Source of the DNA: Nitrospirota bacterium
GTDB lineage: Bacteria; Nitrospirota; Thermodesulfovibrionia; Thermodesulfovibrionales; JdFR-88
Reading direction: 5' to 3'
NCBI GenBank assembly: GCA_021825785.1
Contig: JAKAGP010000146.1
Coordinates: forward strand, 1-5,640
DNA: 5,640 nucleotides
A model generated the notes under the pieces. That model made no database searches and was not told the DNA's origin. It worked only from the letters and a program-made list of their open reading frames with translations. Each line of letters begins with the position of its first letter. Positions within the stretch are counted from its first letter, which is position 1. Below are positions 3,749 through 5,640 of the stretch, piece after piece. Made by a program: the position numbers and the translations under genes.

Positions 3749-5640
3749 GTGCGGGATTTTCTGGTGGCTGAATATTCTTTGCCGGTCAAGATAACTCGCC
3801 CCAAAATACGCGGAGTCCTGCTTAGGAAAAATCTCTTCAGCAGGCTATCCGAGGCCAGGCAAAAACTGCTGATCTGGATCCAGGCGCCCGGCGGATCCGG
3901 GAAAACCACCGTGGCGGCCAGTTTTCTTGATTCCATCAAGCTGCCCAGCATCTGGTATCATGTGGACCGGGGCGACAGCGACCCCGCAACTTTTTTCTAC
4001 TACATGGGGCTTGCGGCAAAAAAGGCCGCCCCGCGAAACCACAAAAAAAACAAAAACCTCCCGCTGTTGACCCCCGAATATCTTGTGGATGTCCGGGCCT
4101 TTACCAGGCTTTATTTCGAACATCTCTACGGGATGCTGAAAAGGCCCTGTGCAATAGTGCTTGATAATTATCAGGAAGTCCCCGAGGGGTTGAATTTCCA
4201 TGAAATAATCGAGACAGGGGCCTCACTGGCTCCGGAAGGAATCAACATAATAGTATTAAGCCGCAGGGAGCTGCCGGAAGGGTTTTCAAGGCTTTATGCC
4301 AACGGCCGGATAGCCTTGTTCGACTGGCCCGATCTGCGGTTTACCAGCGGTGAGACGAAAAAGGTGTTCGGCCATAACGGGGAGGTCCCGGATTCCCATA
4401 TAGAATTCCTTCACCGGAAAACGGACGGCTGGATTGCGGGAATGGTCCTTCTGAACGACAGCATTAAGAAGGCGGGGGGGATTGATCCTCTGAAATCAGT
4501 GAAGCCGTCTGGGGACCTTTTCAAGTATTTCGCGGTGGAGGTATTCCAGAAGAATGATGAGGCAACCCAGAGGTTTCTTCTTGAGACCTCTTTTTTGCCC
4601 CAGATAGCCCCCTCGATCGCCGAAAACCTGACCGGGCTGCCATATGCAAGCCGGCTGCTGTCCCGGCTGAGCGGAGAGCATTTTTTTACAACAAAGCACC
4701 CGGGTGGAGACGATATCTACCAGTATCATCCGCTCTTCCGCGAATTCCTTCATTCAAAGGCCCGGGAGGTTTTCAGCCCCGGCGAACTCTTTGACATCCG
4801 GACAAGGGCAGCGCGGCTGCTTACCGGATCGGGCAGGATTGAAGATGGGGTGGAGCTTTATTTTCAAGCCGGCGCATTTGAGCAGGTCGAAAACCAGATA
4901 CTTGAAAACGCCCAGGCCCTTACCAGGCAGGGGCGAACGGAAACATTAAGGAGATGGCTGGGGTATCTGCCGGAAGCCCGTGTGGAGGGCAACCCCGTTC
5001 TTATGTATTGGAAGGGGATGGCGCTTTCATCGGCGGACCCCCTCAAAAGCCGGGACTGCCTCAAAACGGCCTTCAACATCTTCAGGCAGCAAAACGAGCG
5101 CACCTGGATGTTCCTTGCATGGTCGGAAGCAGTCGCGCTCTCATTCCATTGCTCGGAATACAGTGAGATTGAGGCCTGGCTCAATATTATCAGGGACATA
5201 CTGGAGCAGGCCCCCTCCTTCCCCTCGGCCGCAATCGAGACCCGCGTGATCATGAACATCTTCAATTCGCTGACGGTAAATATCCCGGATGGGTTCGATA
5301 TAGACGCCTTTTGCGACCGTGCGTTCAATCTCCTTTTTTCCGGGGAACAGATCGATATCGACCTTAAAATAATGACGGGCAATCATCTGGCGGTCTACTT
5401 CCTCTGGAAGGGAGACCCCGCCCGCGCCGGAATCATAGTCAATTTTTTTGACTCTCTTTTATCACAGGAGGGCCTTTTGCCGGACGTGTTTTCCATGAGC
5501 ATGAGGGCGGTAAAGGCCCTTTATCAGTTTTTTACGGGAAACTGCCTCATCAAGACCTCGCCGGGCTTCATCAACTCCTGCGGAGGCAACGGCTGCAGTT
5601 GCCTGATTCTCCTGGGCAGTAATCTGCACCAGCAACTGCC
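3749..5640 (+). CDS. MalT-like STAND ATPase transcriptional regulator, 3'-truncated by window edge
   Basis: The frame is open for 630 codons to the window end. Residues 13-29 (VKITRPKIRGVLLRKNL) are the typical entry into MalT-type regulators. Walker A is APGGSGKTT (46-54, Lys52), and Walker B is IVLDNYQ with Asp139. An arginine motif SRRE lies at 171-174, DGWIAG at 226-231, and YHPLF with His327. WYHVDRGDSDPATFFYYMGLA is the family's usual stretch after the P-loop. From about 345 the protein becomes an alpha-helical, TPR-like repeat region, ending near GDPARAG. Family members bind ATP and an inducer, oligomerise and activate transcription through a C-terminal LuxR-type HTH or a winged-helix/BTAD region. 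That part is outside the window, so target and class are unknown. TAA at 3743-3745 bounds the frame. The start may be GTG 3749 (SD GATAGG in the element end) or GTG 3764 (SD CGGGA). The reading frame is well supported by high GC at third codon positions. Confidence 0.9.
   Translation, partial: MRDFLVAEYSLPVKITRPKIRGVLLRKNLFSRLSEARQKLLIWIQAPGGSGKTTVAASFLDSIKLPSIWYHVDRGDSDPATFFYYMGLAAKKAAPRNHKKNKNLPLLTPEYLVDVRAFTRLYFEHLYGMLKRPCAIVLDNYQEVPEGLNFHEIIETGASLAPEGINIIVLSRRELPEGFSRLYANGRIALFDWPDLRFTSGETKKVFGHNGEVPDSHIEFLHRKTDGWIAGMVLLNDSIKKAGGIDPLKSVKPSGDLFKYFAVEVFQKNDEATQRFLLETSFLPQIAPSIAENLTGLPYASRLLSRLSGEHFFTTKHPGGDDIYQYHPLFREFLHSKAREVFSPGELFDIRTRAARLLTGSGRIEDGVELYFQAGAFEQVENQILENAQALTRQGRTETLRRWLGYLPEARVEGNPVLMYWKGMALSSADPLKSRDCLKTAFNIFRQQNERTWMFLAWSEAVALSFHCSEYSEIEAWLNIIRDILEQAPSFPSAAIETRVIMNIFNSLTVNIPDGFDIDAFCDRAFNLLFSGEQIDIDLKIMTGNHLAVYFLWKGDPARAGIIVNFFDSLLSQEGLLPDVFSMSMRAVKALYQFFTGNCLIKTSPGFINSCGGNGCSCLILLGSNLHQQL

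Noticed and set aside
3845..4201. Open frame of 118 codons on the minus strand opposite the regulator (similar ones at 4496-4753 and 4864-5382)
   Set aside because: These are shadows of the + strand MalT-like gene, whose motifs and third-position GC bias identify the real frame.
5537..5622. Possible frameshift in the regulator (the +2 frame reads GLHQLLRRQRLQLPDS, plausible as a helical repeat)
   Set aside because: Third-position GC strongly favours the original frame, the +2 frame ends at TAA 5620-5622, the +1 frame ends at TGA 5604-5606, and only the original frame stays open.

Overview
The window is bacterial DNA. The genes are GC-rich, with many ATA (Ile) and AGG (Arg) codons, strong GGAGG ribosome binding sites, and GTG or TTG starts. 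Together with the protein families present, this suggests a Gram-negative such as a Nitrospirota or Desulfobacterota member. That placement is an inference from style and gene content, not from a marker gene.

Left part (1-3283), four genes on the + strand in a probable operon. The first is the C-terminal 361 residues of an NAD(P)-dependent malic enzyme, cut by the left window edge in the middle of its YTPGVA motif. The second, after 52 nt, is a 254-aa nucleotidyltransferase-fold protein with a TTG start and a DIN triplet in place of the usual DxD. The third overlaps it by 17 nt and is a secreted or membrane-anchored TPM-domain (YgcG/Psb32-like) protein with a 40-residue Gly/Phe tail. The fourth, after 28 nt, is a LemA-family membrane protein. 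TPM and LemA proteins commonly occur as neighbours and probably work together at the envelope. The nucleotidyltransferase-like protein is translationally linked to them and may belong to the same module. The malic enzyme may only share transcription.

Middle part (3284-3748), a gene-free spacer that turns AT-rich. It holds a tandem pair of perfect inverted repeats, the second followed by a T-rich stretch (possible terminator), and then a candidate promoter. After these comes a short non-autonomous transposon-like element: 18-bp perfect terminal inverted repeats that include a TA target duplication, and an interior that is an imperfect palindrome centred near 3655. It ends only 4 nt before the first possible start codon of the next gene.

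Right part (3749-5640), the N-terminal 630 residues of a large MalT-like STAND ATPase regulator, cut by the right window edge. Walker A, Walker B, the SRRE arginine motif, a GWIAG motif and a YHPLF motif are all readable, followed by an alpha-helical TPR-like region. The effector domain (LuxR-type HTH or BTAD/winged helix) lies outside the window. The palindromic element sits in this regulator's 5' leader and includes or adjoins its ribosome binding site. This is the most interesting arrangement in the window.
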